Positions 60,666-64,000 of a stretch of 64,000 nucleotides of DNA are shown here, piece by piece. The stretch's first letter is position 1. Each line of letters opens with the position of its first letter. The DNA is from Amphirosellinia nigrospora (Eukaryota; Ascomycota; Sordariomycetes; Xylariales; Xylariaceae): the NCBI GenBank assembly GCA_004123355.1, contig SCHM01000002.1, positions 11,629,569 through 11,693,568 of the forward strand, written 5' to 3'. A program made the translations under genes and the position numbers. The notes beneath the pieces are model-generated. The model ran no database searches, had not been told where the DNA came from, and was given only the letters and a program-made list of their open reading frames with translations.

Positions 60666-62763
60666 TCATTCCTGCTTCGCACGAAGCTCAAAACCACCAT
60701 CTGCTTTCTCAAGCTGCACCTTTATGGCTCTTGCGGTCTTTGCAAGATTTCCTTCGCGTCTGGCTTGCCTTAGCTGAGCACGAGTCTTGACAAACTGAAT
60801 ATGTGAGAGTGGCGATCGTGTCGGTCTTCCAGGCCTCGAAGCCCAGTGCGTGAGTCTCATGTATGGATTTTAAGCAGAAAGCTGAACCCATGATTATCGT
60901 GAGTAGGGGCAAAGTGATGTATGCCCATTGGATCCTGATATGTACAACCCATTCTTCTGCTGTCCCAGATTCGGTAACATTGGAAAGATCACGTATCCAG
61001 TTTGTCAGGCTGGTTGCAGCCTGGTTGAAAATGACCGTGAGATTGTTGTTTTGCAAGAGAGCTTGCGCAATTTGGTCACCACCGCCTTCTGCGTAGAGAA
61101 AGAATTCGTTGATCCATATAGTAATACTTGATACAGCGTTTTGCGTGATATTAAAAGTTTTGGTGGTGTTTTAAGGCAAGCCGAACAGTTCAATATCATT
61201 AGGTGGTATAGATAGAACAAGATCGTTGCGAAATGTATCGACGTAGTTGCCTGAGTGTTCCTTGGTAGGGCAGAGCGAGTAGTTGTAACATCTATCCCAA
61301 GGTTCGAGGTTGGGCACTGACGCACTGCTCTTGTACGACGTAAAATCACGATTGGCCCTGGATATGATACTTGTCTCGTATAAAGCAACATTCATCACAG
61401 AGGAAGAAAAAGCTTTGACACAAAAATAGAGAGCGCACTCCGTGGCCGTGACTGGAGCAGTATCCCAAAACACTTCCTCTTGCCCGGGATTATAAACGGC
61501 TTTGATGAGCCCGGCAGTTGTAATCATGGTTGTCAGATTGCGGAAAGAGATTGTGCGATGGGCATCTGTCTGTCCGCTAGATGCGGTAAGCTTTGTGTCA
61601 CGATCCACGCAAGGGTAGGGTGTAAACATCTGTTGTTGCACAGAGGACCAGTGAAGTCATCTCCGTGGGCTCTCCGTGACCATATGGCTATATACGAGGA
61701 GTCTCTTTGTCTAACTGGTCTCTGATCCCTGTTCCTGGCACTTTGAATTGGACGTTATGACGTTTGAGCCAGCGGGGTAGTTCAGGCCACTGTAATCCGT
61801 GAGTGACTTGTCGATGTAAATCATATTGGAATCATCCACGAGTTCCGAACTATTCAGGTATTTGACCTCAATGTGATCGGAGACATCAGTACATGCACTG
61901 CAAACTGCTAGTGATGTAAATGGTCTCCAAGTGTAATTCGCTGTAGAACAGCTGAATGAGGAGGTCTGTTGCTCGGCATGCAACAAATCAGCAAAGACAT
62001 CGTTGAATGCGAATATCATCCGAAAGTCTACTGAGGTCATAATGTTAAATAAATCGGTTGTTCTATTTTCTTTAGGAAGATTCAAATGTAGCGGCAGGCT
62101 AGTTTCAAATTTGACCACGCCTGCATCAAGAATTTCGCTACGGCCGATCTGCGCATTGCTAGCGATGGATGCAATGTCGATACGGCCATCAAAGGATAAG
62201 ATGGCCTGCATGAATGGCTCGAATGCCAGGAGAGCAATGACTACAGCTGCCCCTATTGCCACCCAGTGACTACCACGAATCGCTTGTAAGCTCGACGTAT
62301 CTAAGGCGATCGGTCATCATCGAACTCACCAAACTTCAACCCAAATGATTAGCCAAAAGCTCCCCCAAGGTCCGCGGCTCGCATCATCAAATCGATCAAA
62401 CGCGAGTAGGCGATCGGGACGTTTTCGGAACCAGTTCCATTTGGCTTGCCCAATGCACGAGCTGATTGCGAATCCTAGAAGCACCTGAGTAAGTGCCGCT
62501 AGAATCGAGACAACAGTATTCGGAGACACAGGCGCTGCCCAGCTTGATAAGCGCATTCCGTCTATCTTAGCCATGAGGATGGCCAGAGCTGTGATTGTAA
62601 TCCAGCTCAATACTAGTGCAATGTATTCCAAAAACCAGTTTGACCCACGACTCGACAATGTAGTCAGTGGTGAAGGTGAAGGAACGGGGCTCAACTATAA
62701 GGACTCGGCACCATTATCCGAGGGGGCGGCGGAAAAGCTTGATGCAGCAGATTCATCGGGCAT
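60666..62763 (-). CDS. DUF3176 membrane protein, interrupted by repeat R
   Basis: Fungal membrane protein of unknown function (DUF3176). The N-terminal helices include NWFLEYIALVLSWITITALA and the SPNTVVSILAALTQVLLGF block. The family signature CIGQAKWNWFRKRP and FDDASRGPWGS follows, then an AIGAAVVIALLAFEPFMQ helix after an intron at about 62260-62330. An extracellular part has TWRPFTSLAVCSACTDVS and ATECALYFCVKAF, and the closing membrane helix is AYITLPLLTIIMGSAF, with the stop at 60666. The coding sequence is broken at 61612-61738 by a copy of repeat R, where the frame stops. The ATG at 62763 gives a Ser/Ala-rich leader, but an in-frame TAG at about 62695 separates it from the first helix. 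Further single-base frame changes occur near 61170 and 60800. Probably a disabled gene. Confidence 0.7.
61612..61738 (+). repeat. dispersed repeat R, copy 4 (inside DUF3176 gene)
   Basis: Nearly the same sequence as the reverse complement of 40800-40930 along its whole length. The flanks differ between the two copies, which sets the ends at about 61612 and 61738. No terminal inverted repeat or clear target-site duplication could be read. It interrupts the DUF3176 coding region. Confidence 0.75.
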
Positions 62764-63474
62764 TGCCGCGGCTTCAAATTAACTTTGAGAGTCGGAATCT
62801 ATTTGGGTTTGAGCCGATGATGCTATCTTACAATAGCTCGGCGCCATGGGAGATTTGTCGATTAATGCGAATAAAGGCAAACTTTTTGCAACGGCGGTTG
62901 ACTGTAAGATTGTATTTGGGTAACAAAGACGAGAGATTTCTCTATGAATATCCATGGGGGAAGACATAGCTGAGCAGATATTTGAAGTCGTATTGGCCCC
63001 CGCTCTATTGTAGGATTAAGCCCCAAATTCAACCCATAAGGCTCCCTAACCACAAAAAGTAGATTTCCTATTCGTACGCCGTAAAGTGTTGTTTAGCACT
63101 ACTAGGAGTTTATCAAGCAGGCTTTTGTGCAACAAGAGCAATATGCTTGTAAGGAGTATATTCCTGAAAAAAACAAACAACATAGATATCGGTATAAAAC
63201 ATTGCTGCTTTAGCCGGTTCTCTAAGGAAAGTCTCTACTAGCCTAGTTCTGCCTATTATATAGTTGAGGCTACCGCGTTAAAAAGCGCGTGCGGTTGTAC
63301 AGGCGCCCTATTTAAAACGCTTTGTAATATGTTTATATAGCCCACATGCTTTGCCCCCCTAAGTTAGTAGGTCGCTAAAGTTTACGGAAATACTTAACTT
63401 CCACTAAGAAGTTGCAGGATTAATCATTGTATCGCTATTTTCATTGAGGAAAAACATCATACATCATGGCGGTC
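62764..63474. other. intergenic, nothing recognised
   Basis: 711 bases between the DUF3176 gene and the end of the HET gene. AT-rich, no supported feature. Confidence 0.4.
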
Positions 63475-64000
63475 TCAGAACACCTGAGCTGGTTCCCCAT
63501 CTCCTTCCATGGTAATTGAGGTCCCGGGTAAGGCCCCAACCCCTATTCTTTCGTACCTCGCATCAGACCCGAACCCAACTTTCCGAGCTACAATTAGAAC
63601 GTAATGAATGCGAGAACCATCAACCCCTGCTTTCATCCTCCGTCTCCCAACAATCACACATTTCACTACTCGATTATCGGGTCTCTCTCCTCTGTCATAT
63701 ACGATGCGACTGTCCGCCGATACCAAGAAATCCCGCACAATTACCTTGAGGTCGATCCTTTCATTTCTACTCGTAGTATACCACGCTGTGTTGGAGCTAT
63801 GGTTCGGGCGCGATAGTGAGGTCAAGACTGGGCTCTGAGGGCTCCAGGGTGAGCGAACTTCTCTCTCTTCCCATTCGATCTCGCCAAACGGTAGGTCCAT
63901 GAAACTGATTGCGCCCTCGTACGCCATCCATGACCATGACGGTACCTGGTATTTCTGCGACTTCGGGAACTGTATGGGCTTCATGACTTGTGGTCCCAGC
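63475..64000 (-). CDS. HET-domain protein, C-terminal part (runs off window)
   Basis: Open frame to the window's right edge on the minus strand; the N-terminal HET core must lie beyond 64000. The visible 169 residues include YQVPSWSWMAYEGAISFMDL and a FGEIEW stretch, the tail block typical of large fungal HET proteins ('KVPSWSWMAYxGGIxFMDIPFGxVEW'). These are followed by VVKCVIVGR, YVLIVARK and YERIGVGAL, also usual in that tail. HET proteins trigger programmed cell death on fusion with incompatible strains. No frame loss is visible in this portion. The Met at 63984 is internal and is not proposed as the start. Confidence 0.8.
   Translation of the reverse strand, partial: LGPQVMKPIQFPKSQKYQVPSWSWMAYEGAISFMDLPFGEIEWEEREVRSPWSPQSPVLTSLSRPNHSSNTAWYTTSRNERIDLKVIVRDFLVSADSRIVYDRGERPDNRVVKCVIVGRRRMKAGVDGSRIHYVLIVARKVGFGSDARYERIGVGALPGTSITMEGDGEPAQVF

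Noticed and set aside
61480-61725. 81-codon plus-strand open frame
   Set aside because: Antisense to the DUF3176 coding region and extends through repeat R; no independent support.
1-64000. CRISPR arrays, bacterial promoters, riboswitches, replication origins
   Set aside because: None seen, and not expected in what is evidently fungal nuclear DNA.

Overview
The window looks like nuclear DNA of a filamentous ascomycete (Pezizomycotina). Genes carry short GT-AG introns (those measured are 46-57 nt), start in fungal-type ATG contexts, and belong to fungal families: a non-reducing polyketide synthase, an NRPS-like adenylate-forming reductase, FunK1 kinase, HET-domain, DUF3176, GH45 endoglucanase and AA1-like secreted proteins. 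There is no bacterial-style operon structure. Gene names are family assignments made by reading motifs; no database search was possible.

Layout. 1-4.0 kb: 3' part of an ABC-B multidrug transporter. 4.9-9.96 kb: a HET relic, a small conserved hypothetical gene, an amino-acid permease and an alpha/beta hydrolase. 10-12.7 kb: repeat-rich, gene-poor DNA. 12.8-16.8 kb: three probably secreted proteins (AA1-like, alpha/beta hydrolase, cupin-like). 17.3-33.2 kb: the core of a secondary-metabolite cluster, comprising an NR-PKS (SAT-KS-AT-PT-ACP-TE, minus strand), a divergent NRPS-like A-T-R reductase, a phenol-hydroxylase-type FAD monooxygenase and an O-methyltransferase; an SDR and a three-repeat MYB factor follow. 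39-41.2 kb: transposon relics abutting a lone SAT domain at 41.2-42.3 kb, apparently the stump of a second NR-PKS. 44-49 kb: a hypothetical membrane protein, an FHA-like/degenerate kinase protein and an MFS sugar transporter. 51.5-53.8 kb: an SGNH/CE16-type esterase and a GH45 endoglucanase, both plant-wall enzymes. 56.5-64 kb: FunK1 kinase, PD-(D/E)XK nuclease-like protein, DUF3176 membrane protein interrupted by a repeat, and a HET protein running off the right edge.

How the cluster probably works (inference): the NR-PKS makes an aromatic acid released by its thioesterase, the A-T-R enzyme activates and reduces the acid to an aldehyde or alcohol, the flavoenzyme hydroxylates the ring and the methyltransferase caps a hydroxyl. 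The ABC transporter at the left edge could export the product but is 13 kb away. No Zn2Cys6 regulator was recognised; the MYB gene is the only transcription factor seen.

A striking property of the whole window is that most coding regions need one or more single-base corrections to stay in frame, very often at a short homopolymer and nearly always as a missing base. This looks like systematic assembly error more than mass pseudogenisation, so many ORFs appear broken although their domains, active-site motifs and splice sites are intact. Gene limits below bridge these shifts.
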